Assembly: GCA_030150305.1 (NCBI GenBank)
Contig: JASLGD010000297.1
Location: 1-5,388 of the forward strand
Source: Caldimonas sp.
Lineage (GTDB): Bacteria > Pseudomonadota > Gammaproteobacteria > Burkholderiales > Burkholderiaceae_C
Direction: 5' to 3'
DNA length: 5,388 bases
Below the pieces are notes generated by a model. It was not told where the DNA came from and searched no databases. It saw only the letters and a list, made by a program, of their open reading frames with translations. The position numbers and the translations under genes are program-made. This document shows, piece by piece, positions 1-5,388 of the stretch. The stretch's first letter is position 1, and every line of letters starts with the position of its first letter.

Positions 1-1
1 C

Positions 2-529
2 ATCGCGCCGCGCCTGTTCGCGACGTGCGCCGAGATGCATCGCTCGCGGCCGCGCCTGCGCTTCGTCGTGCCCGTGGTGCCGGGGCTGCGCGGCGCGATC
101 GAGGCGGTGCGTGCGACCGTGGCCGGCGAAGTCCCGATCACGCTCGTCGACGGCCGCGCCCACGACGCGCTCGCGGCGTGCGACGTCGCGATCGTCGCCA
201 GCGGCACGGCGACGCTCGAGACCGCGCTCTTCAAGCGGCCGATGGTCGTCGTCTACGCGATGCACGCGCTCAGCTGGCAGATCGGCAAGCTCGTCCACTA
301 CCAGCCGTGGGTCTCGCTGCCGAACATCCTGCTGCGCGATCGCGCCGTTCCCGAGCTGCTGCAGCACGGCGCGACGCCGCAAGCGATCGCTGCGGCGGCG
401 TTTCGCTGGCTCGACGACCCCGCCGCGGTGCGATCATTGCAGCAGCGCTTCGAGGCGCTGCACCGCGAGCTGCGCCGCGACACCGGCGCGCTCGCGACCG
501 CGGCGATCGAAGCCGTCCTGCAACGCTGA
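2..529 (+). CDS. lpxB: Lipid-A-disaccharide synthase LpxB, C-terminal part (5' end outside window)
   Basis: LpxB is the GT-B glycosyltransferase (family GT19) that joins UDP-2,3-diacylglucosamine to 2,3-diacylglucosamine-1-phosphate (lipid X), giving the lipid A disaccharide on the cytoplasmic face of the inner membrane. The reading frame is open from base 2 to the TGA at 527-529, giving 175 visible residues, a bit under half of a typical protein of about 380. It begins within the stretch IAPRLFATCAEM that precedes the second Rossmann domain. Family signatures seen are VVPVVPG (visible residues about 21-27), LVDGRAHDAL (about 48-57), VASGTATLE (65-73), KRPMVVVY (78-85), SLPNIL (105-110) and PELLQ soon after. 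The conserved SGTATLE and SLPNIL blocks line the nucleotide-sugar site in this family. rnhB follows after 20 bases, the usual proteobacterial order. A Met codon at 35 is internal to the gene and is not its start. Confidence 0.95.
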   Translation: MAPRLFATCAEMHRSRPRLRFVVPVVPGLRGAIEAVRATVAGEVPITLVDGRAHDALAACDVAIVASGTATLETALFKRPMVVVYAMHALSWQIGKLVHYQPWVSLPNILLRDRAVPELLQHGATPQAIAAAAFRWLDDPAAVRSLQQRFEALHRELRRDTGALATAAIEAVLQR

Positions 530-549
530 AGCGAGAGCCTGCCCGACCG

Positions 550-1175
550 ATGCACGCCAAGACCTTCTTTCGCGCCGCCAAGCTGCGCGGCATCGTCGAC
601 GTCGAAGGGCTGATGGCGGGAGTCGACGAGGTCGGCCGCGGCCCGCTCGCCGGGCCGGTCGTCGCCGCCGCGGTGATCCTCGAGGAGAAGCGGACGATCC
701 GCGGCCTGAACGACTCGAAGCTCCTCACCGCCGAGGAGCGCGAGCGGCTCGACCGCGAGATCAGGAAGCGCGCCGTCTGCGTCAGCGTCGCGAGCGCGAG
801 CGTCGCCGAGATCGACTCGCTCAACATCCTGCGTGCCGCGCTGCTGGCGATGCAGCGCGCCGTCGAGGGGCTCGCGCAGCAGCCGCAGATCGTCCTCGTC
901 GACGGCAACCAGCGGCCGACGCTGACGATGCCGGTGCGCACCGTCGTCGGCGGCGACGCGCGCGTGCGCGCGATCTCGGCGGCGTCGATCGTCGCCAAGG
1001 TGCACCGCGACGCGCTCTGCATGCGGCTGCACGACGAGCACCCGCAGTACGGCTTCGACACCCACAAGGGCTCTCGACGCCGGAGCACCTGAGCGCGTTG
1101 CGCGAGCACGGCGCGTGTCCGCACCACCGCAGGAGCTTCGCTCCGGTTCGCGACGTCTGCGATCGCCTCTTCTGA
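550..1175 (+). CDS. rnhB: Ribonuclease HII, broken by a one-base deletion near codon 175
   Basis: RNase HII nicks RNA/DNA hybrids and starts ribonucleotide excision repair by cutting 5' of single ribonucleotides in DNA. From the ATG at 550 the frame shows GVDEVGRG (residues 24-31) with catalytic Asp26 and Glu27 and the GRG motif 29-31. It then shows NDSK (54-57), VDG with Asp118, GGD with Asp136, and SAASIVAKVHRD (143-154). This gives the full acidic set with the usual spacing. After HKG (172-174) the frame runs into SRRRST and stops at 1090-1092. The expected ending, STPEH...HGACPHHRRSFAPV, continues in another frame from 1074 to the TGA at 1173-1175. Adding one base after 1072 restores a protein of 208 residues, normal for the family; as written the product is 180. 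The ATG at 550 has only a weak GAGAG 12 bases upstream. ATG 613 is an alternative, but it leaves just two residues before GVDE. Whether the deletion is real or a sequencing error cannot be told from one read of the sequence. Confidence 0.9.
1072..1073 (+). other. Frameshift site in rnhB (one base missing)
   Basis: The sequence reads AAG GGC TCT CGA here. RNase HII calls for Lys-Gly-Tyr-x-Thr, so GGC TNC TCG ACG CCG is expected. One base is therefore missing between 1072 and 1073, most simply the A of a TAC tyrosine codon. The downstream frame (Ser-Thr-Pro-Glu-His) resumes at 1074 and reads as clean family sequence to 1175. There is no homopolymer longer than GGG at the site. Confidence 0.85.
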
Positions 1176-1179
1176 GGTC

Positions 1180-1959
1180 GTGGGCAAGGTCGCGCGGATC
1201 ACGTCGCGGGCCAACCCGCTGCTCGCGCGCGTGCGCAGACTCGCGAGCGACGGCGCGTCGGCGCGGCGATCGGGCACGGTGCTGCTGGAAGGCGAGCACC
1301 TGTGCGAAGCGTGGCTCGCCCGGCCGCGCGCGCGCGTGCTGCATGCGATCGTCACGGAGGAGGCGTGGCTCGAGCCGCGCCTGCGGCGCCTCGCCGAAGC
1401 CGCCGACGAGACGGCAATCGTTCCGGCGTCGACGCTCGCGAGCGTGGTGACGCTCGAGTCGCCGCCGCCGATCGCGTTCGTCGTGCCGCTGCCGACGCCG
1501 GCGGCGATCGACCCCGACGCGCCGACGGTCGTCCTCGACCGCGTCCAGGATCCCGGCAACGTCGGCAGCGTCCTGCGCAGCGCCGCGTCGTTCGGATTCA
1601 CGCAGGCGATCGCGCTCGCGGGCACCGCGGCGCCGTGGTCGCCCAAGGTCGTTCGCGCCGGCATGGGAGCGCACTTCGCGCTCCGCCTCGTCGACGCCGC
1701 CGCGGCGACGGCGCTCGCGGCGCTTCGCGTGCCGCTCTTCGGCACCAGCTCGCATGCGACGCTCGCGCTCGCCGACGCCGCGTTGCCGTGGCCGTGCGCC
1801 TGGGCGTTCGGTCACGAAGGGCAGGGCCTCGCCGCCGACGTCGCCGCGCGCTGCCGGGCGGTCGTCGCGATCCCGCAGCCCGGCGGCGGCGAGTCGCTCA
1901 ACGTCGCCGCGGCCGCGGCCGTCTGCATGTACGACACTGTGCGTCGGCGCGCGGCCTGA
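1180..1959 (+). CDS. TrmH/SpoU-family RNA methyltransferase (probable 23S rRNA 2'-O-ribose methyltransferase)
   Basis: This is a 259-residue SPOUT-class enzyme that uses S-adenosylmethionine to methylate ribose 2'-OH groups on RNA. The N-terminal substrate-binding part has ITSRANPL (7-14) and LLEGEHL (35-41). The knotted catalytic domain has motif 1, LDRVQDPGNVGSVLRSA (119-135, with Asn127 and Arg133), motif 2, AFGHEGQGL (209-217), and motif 3, IPQPGGGESLNVAAAA (231-246, with Ser239 and Asn241). These are the three SpoU motifs at normal spacing. The start must be the GTG at 1180: between the in-frame stop at 1090-1092 and this codon there is no ATG, GTG or TTG, and the conserved ITSR begins at residue 7. 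The start lies 4 bases after the restored rnhB stop. The only Shine-Dalgarno-like match is GAGG at 1174-1177, which is too close, so translation probably depends on coupling to rnhB. The exact RNA target (RlmB-like G2251 or another site) cannot be read from the sequence. Confidence 0.93.
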   Translation: MGKVARITSRANPLLARVRRLASDGASARRSGTVLLEGEHLCEAWLARPRARVLHAIVTEEAWLEPRLRRLAEAADETAIVPASTLASVVTLESPPPIAFVVPLPTPAAIDPDAPTVVLDRVQDPGNVGSVLRSAASFGFTQAIALAGTAAPWSPKVVRAGMGAHFALRLVDAAAATALAALRVPLFGTSSHATLALADAALPWPCAWAFGHEGQGLAADVAARCRAVVAIPQPGGGESLNVAAAAAVCMYDTVRRRAA

Positions 1960-1970
1960 GCGCGTCGAGC

Positions 1971-1976
1971 GAAGGA
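1971..1976 (+). promoter_or_regulatory. Ribosome binding site for the 14-codon leader ORF
   Basis: GAAGGA sits 8 bases before the ATG at 1985, an almost ideal Shine-Dalgarno sequence and spacing. It is the only good one in the gap between the methyltransferase and the dehydratase. It is too far (49 bases) from the dehydratase ATG to serve that gene directly. Confidence 0.55.
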
Positions 1977-1984
1977 CACCCGCC

Positions 1985-2029
1985 ATGCAACGCTCCATCG
2001 ACGCCCGCGCGCTGCGGCGCGCATCATGA
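1985..2029 (+). CDS. Possible 14-residue leader peptide coupled to the dehydratase gene
   Basis: This short ORF encodes MQRSIDARALRRAS and ends in a TGA at 2027-2029 that overlaps the dehydratase start codon (ATGA, 2026-2029). It has its own good ribosome binding site, while the dehydratase ATG has none. The peptide has four arginines and no run of Thr, Ile, Val or Leu, so it does not look like a classical amino-acid attenuator. A plausible role is delivery of ribosomes to the ATGA and opening of the hairpin at 2007-2022. I know of no family for the peptide, and chance ORFs of this length are common in GC-rich DNA. The combination of ribosome binding site, start and overlapping stop is what makes it worth listing. 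Confidence 0.4.
   Translation: MQRSIDARALRRAS
2007..2022 (+). promoter_or_regulatory. GC hairpin just upstream of the dehydratase start
   Basis: GCGCGC (2007-2012), loop TGCG, then GCGCGC (2017-2022) forms a perfect 6-base-pair all-GC stem. It ends 3 bases before the ATG at 2026 and would cover the place where a ribosome binding site should lie. It lies inside the leader ORF, so a translating ribosome would melt it. Short GC stems arise easily by chance at this base composition. Confidence 0.35.
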
Positions 2030-2991
2030 CGACGGCGCTGCCGACCTACGACGACGTCGTCGCCGCCGCGGCGCGGATCGCGGGCCACGCCCATCGCACG
2101 CCGGTGCTGACGTCGCGCACCGCCGACGCCGAGCTCGGCGCGAGCGTCGTCTTCAAGTGCGAGAACCTGCAACGGATGGGCGCGTTCAAGTTCCGCGGCG
2201 CGTTCAACGCGCTGTCGCGCTTCGACGAGCGGCAGCGGCGTGCCGGCGTCGTCGCGTTCTCGTCGGGCAACCACGCGCAGGCGATCTCGCTGGCGGCGGC
2301 GCTGCTCGGCACGCCGGCGGTGATCGTCATGCCGCACGACGCACCGGCGGCGAAGGTCGCGGCGACGCGGGGGTACGGCGGCGAAGTCGTCGTCTACGAC
2401 CGCTACCGCGAGGACCGCGAGGCGATCGGCAGGAAGCTCGCCGAAGAGCGCGGCATGACGCTGATCCCGCCGTACGACCACCCGGACATCATCGCCGGCC
2501 AGGGCACCGCGGTGAAGGAGCTGCTCGAGGAGGTCGGCGAGCTCGACGCGCTCTTCGTGCCGCTCGGCGGCGGCGGCCTGCTCTCGGGATCGGCGCTCGC
2601 GGCGCGCGCGCTCTCGCCGCGCTGCAAGATGTACGGCGTCGAGCCCGAAGCCGGCAACGACGGCCAGCAGTCGTTTCGCAGCGGGCAGATCGTGACGATC
2701 GCGACGCCGCGCACGATCGCCGACGGCGCGCAGACGCTTCATCTCGGTGAGCTGACGTTCCCGATCATCCGCCGCGACGTCGACGACGTCGTCACCGCGA
2801 GCGACGCCGAGCTCGTCGACGCCATGCGTTTCTTCGCCGAGCGCATGAAGATCGTCGTCGAGCCGACCGGCGCGCTCGGCTTCGCGGCGGCGCGGCGGAT
2901 GGCTGCGCAGCTGAAGGAAAGACGCGTCGGCGTCGTCATCAGCGGCGGCAACGTCGACCTCGCGCGCTTCGCCGAATTGATCGCGTCCTGA
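2026..2991 (+). CDS. PLP-dependent threonine/serine dehydratase-family enzyme (possibly hydroxyaspartate dehydratase or serine racemase-like)
   Basis: This 321-residue fold-type II PLP enzyme catalyses beta-elimination of a hydroxy amino acid to a 2-oxo acid and ammonia. FKCENLQRMGAFKFRGA (43-59) carries the PLP-binding Lys55. SSGNHAQ (79-85) holds the substrate carboxylate. GGGGLLSG (181-188) is the phosphate-binding glycine loop. SGGN (306-309) closes the cofactor pocket. PYDHPDIIAGQGT (149-161) is also typical. No ACT domain follows, so this is not the roughly 500-residue, isoleucine-inhibited IlvA. VEPEAGND (205-212) places Glu206 and Asp212 where serine racemase has its Mg/Ca ligands. 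MGAFKFRGA plus GNDGQQSFRSG resembles the yeast Sry1 and Pseudomonas threo-3-hydroxyaspartate dehydratase group, as I recall them. Activity on L-threonine, L-serine or 3-hydroxyaspartate is therefore all possible. The ATG has no ribosome binding site and overlaps the stop of a short upstream ORF. The gene runs with the lpxB-rnhB group but has no obvious functional tie to it. Confidence 0.92.
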   Translation: MTTALPTYDDVVAAAARIAGHAHRTPVLTSRTADAELGASVVFKCENLQRMGAFKFRGAFNALSRFDERQRRAGVVAFSSGNHAQAISLAAALLGTPAVIVMPHDAPAAKVAATRGYGGEVVVYDRYREDREAIGRKLAEERGMTLIPPYDHPDIIAGQGTAVKELLEEVGELDALFVPLGGGGLLSGSALAARALSPRCKMYGVEPEAGNDGQQSFRSGQIVTIATPRTIADGAQTLHLGELTFPIIRRDVDDVVTASDAELVDAMRFFAERMKIVVEPTGALGFAAARRMAAQLKERRVGVVISGGNVDLARFAELIAS

Positions 2992-3009
2992 GCGACGTCG
3001 CTGCGTCGC
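2992..3009. terminator. Small inverted repeat between converging genes, possible bidirectional terminator
   Basis: The 34-base gap between the two converging stop codons starts with GCGACG (2992-2997), a 6-base loop TCGCTG, and CGTCGC (3004-3009), a perfect 6-base-pair stem. The position suits a terminator shared by both transcripts. No T-run follows on either strand, so it would not be a classical intrinsic terminator, and the stem is short. The first ten bases are also a palindrome by themselves (GCGACGTCGC). Confidence 0.3.
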
Positions 3010-3025
3010 CAGCTCGCCGGTGCGG

Positions 3026-4297
3026 TCAGGCCGGAGCGGCCAAGGTCGCGAAGAGCGGCCGCAGTCGGCGCGTCGGACGCCGCGAGCGTTGCACCGCATG
3101 CTGCAGCGTCAGGTGGAGGACGTCGCGCTGGGCGTGGCTGCCGCCGAGGCGGTGCGCGATTGACGGCAACCGGGCGAGCAGCTTGATCGCCGTGGCGTCG
3201 TCGCCGTGCCCGAACGCCCTCAGCGCGCGGGACGCCGGCAGCCCGAGCTGGCGCGTCGTGCGGCCGTAGCGCGTGCGCAGCCGCTGCCGTGCGACGAGCT
3301 CGGTCTCGAGCCTGTGCGCGCGCTCGCGGTCGTTCGCGCCGACGAACGCGAGCATGGCGTGGACGTCGGTGAAGCTGCAGAAGGCGTCGTCGATGTGCCG
3401 TGACCAGGCGTCGGCGAGCTCGCTCCAGCGCGCGCCGGCGCTGCACCCCGCGAGGCCGATCCGCCAGAGCAGCGCCGAGGCGTCGATCAGGTCGGAGACA
3501 TCGGCTGACCGCGTGGCGCGGACGTGCGTGTCGTAGACGTCGAGGGCGCGCTCGGGAGCGCGCGTCGACAGGTGGAACAGCGCGACGTGCCACCAGCCGT
3601 GCGTGACGACCGCGCTGTCGCGCGCCCAGACGTCGGCGTGCTCCGCCATCCAGCGCACGCCGTCGGCGAACCGCTCGGTCATCTCGAACACGTGCGCCAT
3701 CGCGTGGCAGGCGCGCGCGTCGAGCGGATTCAGATCGAGCGCGGCGCGCGCCGCGTCCTCGGCGCGTGCGTACTCGCCCGACTCGGCGAGCGCAAACGCG
3801 TGCATCGCGAGCAGGGAGTGGTAGCCCGGATCCTCTCGCGACCACGCCGGCAACGCCCGCGCGACGTGCCGACGCATGCGGGCGAGGTCGCCGGTCACGT
3901 AGTCGAGCGACGCCACGACCTGGAGCGCGACGGCATCGCGCGGGAAGCGCGCGAGCAGCCGGTCGAGCTTCGCCTTGGCGCCTTCGAAGTCGTCGTCGAG
4001 CACGGCCGAGAGTGCCGCGAGGTGCATCCGTTCGCGATCGTTCGCCGGCAGCCGCAGCGCGGCAGCGACGATCGGCCGCGCCGCGTCGACGCGGTGGACG
4101 TCGCGGCCGGTCGCGAGCTGCCACGCCGCGAGCGCATGCGCCGTGACGAACGCGGGCGCGTCGCGCCGCGCGGCCGCGAGCGCGCCGCCGTCGTTGCCCC
4201 GCCAGGCTTGCCAGGAGGCGACTGCGCGCTCGTACGCGGCGAGCGCGGCGGGGGTTGCGCCGCTCACGGCGCAACCGCGCAGGTCGTTCATCGTCAT
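3026..4297 (-). CDS. TTC38-family tetratricopeptide repeat protein
   Basis: This is a 423-residue, largely helical soluble protein with no signal peptide or membrane segment. It matches the TTC38 family (human TTC38 and many bacterial homologues) along its whole length. Matching blocks are AHALAAW (53-59), NDRERMHLAAL (86-96), NPLDARACHAMAHVFEM (190-206), GWWHVALFHL (234-243), ALDVYDTHV (251-259), DASALLWR (272-279) and LGGSHAQRDV (384-393). The helices from about 100 to 190 and 195 to 260 look like degenerate TPR units (for example EYARAEDAARAALDLNP). The biochemical role of the family is unknown to me. Conserved His198, His202 and Glu205 (HxxxHxxE), His237, Asp256, His258 and Asp392 hint at more than a scaffold. 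The ATG at 4297-4295 overlaps the TGA of the upstream oxidoreductase as ATGA, so the two are translationally coupled; a second ATG two codons on (4291) is possible. The C-terminus ends in an Arg-rich tail (404-413). Confidence 0.88.
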   Translation of the reverse strand: MTMNDLRGCAVSGATPAALAAYERAVASWQAWRGNDGGALAAARRDAPAFVTAHALAAWQLATGRDVHRVDAARPIVAAALRLPANDRERMHLAALSAVLDDDFEGAKAKLDRLLARFPRDAVALQVVASLDYVTGDLARMRRHVARALPAWSREDPGYHSLLAMHAFALAESGEYARAEDAARAALDLNPLDARACHAMAHVFEMTERFADGVRWMAEHADVWARDSAVVTHGWWHVALFHLSTRAPERALDVYDTHVRATRSADVSDLIDASALLWRIGLAGCSAGARWSELADAWSRHIDDAFCSFTDVHAMLAFVGANDRERAHRLETELVARQRLRTRYGRTTRQLGLPASRALRAFGHGDDATAIKLLARLPSIAHRLGGSHAQRDVLHLTLQHAVQRSRRPTRRLRPLFATLAAPA

Positions 4298-5388
4298 GCC
4301 GCCCGGCGTTCGCCGCGGCCGTTCGCGGGAACGATGTTGAGGTTCATGCGGAACACGTTGCCCGGGTCGTAGCGGTTCTTCAGCGCCTGCAGCCGGGCGT
4401 GGTTCGATCCGTAGCTCGCCGCGACGCGCTCGCCTTCGTCCTCGGTGAGAAAGTTGACGTAGCCGCTTCCGGTCGCGTGCTGCGCCGCGCTGGTGAACGA
4501 TCGCCGCGCCCACGTGCGCACGGTGTCGTCGTCGCGCGGATCCGACCAGCGGCCGTGCACGTTCATGATGTAGTGCGCGTCGCGGCCGACGAACGCGGTC
4601 GCGTCGGGCGCGACGCGCGCCATCGCGCCGCCCAGCTGGGCGACGAAGATCTCGCACTCCGGTCCCGGCGAATTCGCAGCGGCTTCGATGATGACGTCGA
4701 TCGCGGCGTCGCCGAGCGCGCTGAAATTGTTCGACTTCCAGTAGTTGCGGCCACCCGGTGTCAGCAGCGCGTCGAAGGCGGTCTGGAAGCCCGCGTACGG
4801 CATCGGCGCGAGGTGGCTCGCGATCGGTTTGCCGAAGCCGAGCACAGGCGCCGCGGCGCGCGCGCCGGACGCGACGGCGCCGCTGTAGACGAGCGGCAGC
4901 ACGACGACGTCGGTGCCGTGCGCCGACGCGGGCAGGAACGGCAGCGGCGGCGCCTTGCGCAGCACCGCCCAGACGCTCAGCTCGTCGGGCGCGGTCGCGT
5001 TGAAGTCGCGCCACGCGCGCAGCACCGAGCGGGCCTGTGCGAACGGATAGACGACGAGCCCGGCGTAGAGCTCGGGGCCGACCGGGTGGAGGCGAAACTC
5101 GAACGACGTGACGACGCCGAAGTTGCCGCCGCCGCCGCGCAGCGCCCAGAACAGGTCGGGCTCCGCAGTCGCCGAGACCGCGTGGACCACGCCGTCTGCC
5201 GTGACGACCGTTGCGCCGAGCAGGTTGTCGACGGTCATGCCGTGGCGCCGCGTCAGCCAGCCGAAGCCGCCGCCGAGCGTGAGCCCTGCGACGCCGGTCG
5301 TCGAGTTGATGCCGAGCGGGACGGCGAGGCCGTGCGCCTGCGTCGCGCGGTCGACGTCGGCGAGCAGCGCGCCGGCGCCGACGCGCGC
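4294..5388 (-). CDS. FAD-linked oxidoreductase, berberine-bridge-enzyme (BBE) type, N-terminus outside window
   Basis: This is a flavoprotein oxidase or dehydrogenase of the vanillyl-alcohol-oxidase (PCMH-type FAD) superfamily. The frame is open from the right edge (5388) to the TGA at 4296-4294, giving 364 visible residues of a usual 450-500. Visible residues 1-50 finish the FAD-binding lobe: VGAGALLADVDRAT, then GLAVPLG and GVAGLTLGGGFGWL (32-45). TVDNLL and DLFWALRGGGGNFGVVTSF (78-96) follow. The C-terminal BBE segment has YVNF, SYGSNHARL and NRYDPGNVFRMNLNI (338-352). The first in-frame ATG (5238) lies inside the FAD domain and is not the true start. In plant-type BBEs a cysteine before the GVG/GLxLGGG element binds FAD covalently; the aligned stretch here is GINSTTGVAG with no cysteine. 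Attachment through the upstream histidine, if any, is beyond the edge. The substrate is unknown; the family oxidises sugars, alcohols and secondary metabolites. It is followed by the TTC38 gene with a 4-base overlap. Confidence 0.92.
   Translation of the reverse strand, partial: ARVGAGALLADVDRATQAHGLAVPLGINSTTGVAGLTLGGGFGWLTRRHGMTVDNLLGATVVTADGVVHAVSATAEPDLFWALRGGGGNFGVVTSFEFRLHPVGPELYAGLVVYPFAQARSVLRAWRDFNATAPDELSVWAVLRKAPPLPFLPASAHGTDVVVLPLVYSGAVASGARAAAPVLGFGKPIASHLAPMPYAGFQTAFDALLTPGGRNYWKSNNFSALGDAAIDVIIEAAANSPGPECEIFVAQLGGAMARVAPDATAFVGRDAHYIMNVHGRWSDPRDDDTVRTWARRSFTSAAQHATGSGYVNFLTEDEGERVAASYGSNHARLQALKNRYDPGNVFRMNLNIVPANGRGERRAA

Noticed and set aside
25..549. Open frame upstream of and in frame with rnhB, which would give a 355-residue fusion from base 25
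   Set aside because: This part reads as Arg/Ala-rich noise and overlaps clear LpxB sequence in another frame. RNase HII family sequence begins only after the ATG at 550.
1132..1144. Perfect hairpin GGAGC-TTC-GCTCC near the 3' end of rnhB
   Set aside because: It lies in the codons for the conserved RSFAPV ending of RNase HII, so coding need explains it. It is short, has no T-run and is unlikely to be a terminator.
1960..2025. Possible promoter in the gap before the dehydratase
   Set aside because: No convincing -10 or -35 boxes are visible in this GC-rich 66-base gap. Read-through from the upstream genes is more likely, though a weak promoter cannot be excluded.
298..3099. A 933-codon open frame on the minus strand across the whole plus-strand gene group
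   Set aside because: The translation is low-complexity, rich in Arg, Ala and Asp, with no recognisable domain. It lies antisense to four clear genes. Such long shadow frames are expected at this GC content.
2739..4274. Long minus-strand frame overlapping both the dehydratase 3' end and the TTC38 gene
   Set aside because: It is an Arg-rich shadow in the wrong frame. The TTC38 frame matches its family from end to end.
3524..4372. Plus-strand 282-codon frame opposite the TTC38 gene
   Set aside because: It is antisense to a well-supported gene, with composition typical of a reverse-strand shadow and no motifs.
1..5388. Search for tRNA, rRNA, CRISPR array, insertion sequence, attachment site or long direct repeats
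   Set aside because: Nothing beyond the trinucleotide-like repetition (GCG, GTC, GCC) normal for such GC-rich coding DNA was seen. There are no repeat-spacer patterns and no transposase motifs.

Overview
This window is very GC-rich and gene-dense. It holds five protein genes in two converging groups, and no RNA gene, mobile element or CRISPR array that I can see. Three things point to a diderm, LPS-making bacterium, most likely a high-GC betaproteobacterium (Burkholderiales-like): the order lpxB - rnhB - TrmH/SpoU methyltransferase, the style of the LpxB C-terminus, and the methyltransferase ending IPQPGG.ESLNVAAAAAV. This placement is inferred from remembered families, not from a search.

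Left half, plus strand (1-2991). The end of lpxB (lipid A disaccharide synthase, cut by the window edge) is followed after 20 bases by rnhB (ribonuclease HII). A TrmH/SpoU-family rRNA methyltransferase starts at a GTG 4 bases after the rnhB stop. After a 66-base gap comes a PLP-dependent threonine/serine dehydratase-type enzyme without a regulatory ACT domain. The first three form a housekeeping cluster for lipid A synthesis, ribonucleotide removal and RNA methylation. The dehydratase probably rides on the same transcript. rnhB carries a one-base deletion in the codon for its conserved active-site tyrosine, so as written the gene loses its last 34 residues. The gap before the dehydratase holds a 14-codon ORF with a good Shine-Dalgarno sequence. 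Its stop overlaps the dehydratase start as ATGA, and a perfect GC hairpin lies 3 bases before that start. This arrangement looks like translational coupling.

Right half, minus strand (3026-5388). An FAD-linked oxidoreductase of the berberine-bridge-enzyme (BBE) type, whose N-terminus lies beyond the right edge, is followed by a TTC38-family tetratricopeptide protein. The two overlap by ATGA and are surely co-transcribed, with their promoter outside the window. The two groups converge on a 34-base gap that begins with a small perfect inverted repeat, a possible shared terminator.

The points most worth a second look are the rnhB lesion, the leader-ORF and hairpin arrangement before the dehydratase, and the BBE-TTC38 pair. 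The TTC38 protein keeps conserved His/Glu/Asp positions that a plain scaffold would not need.
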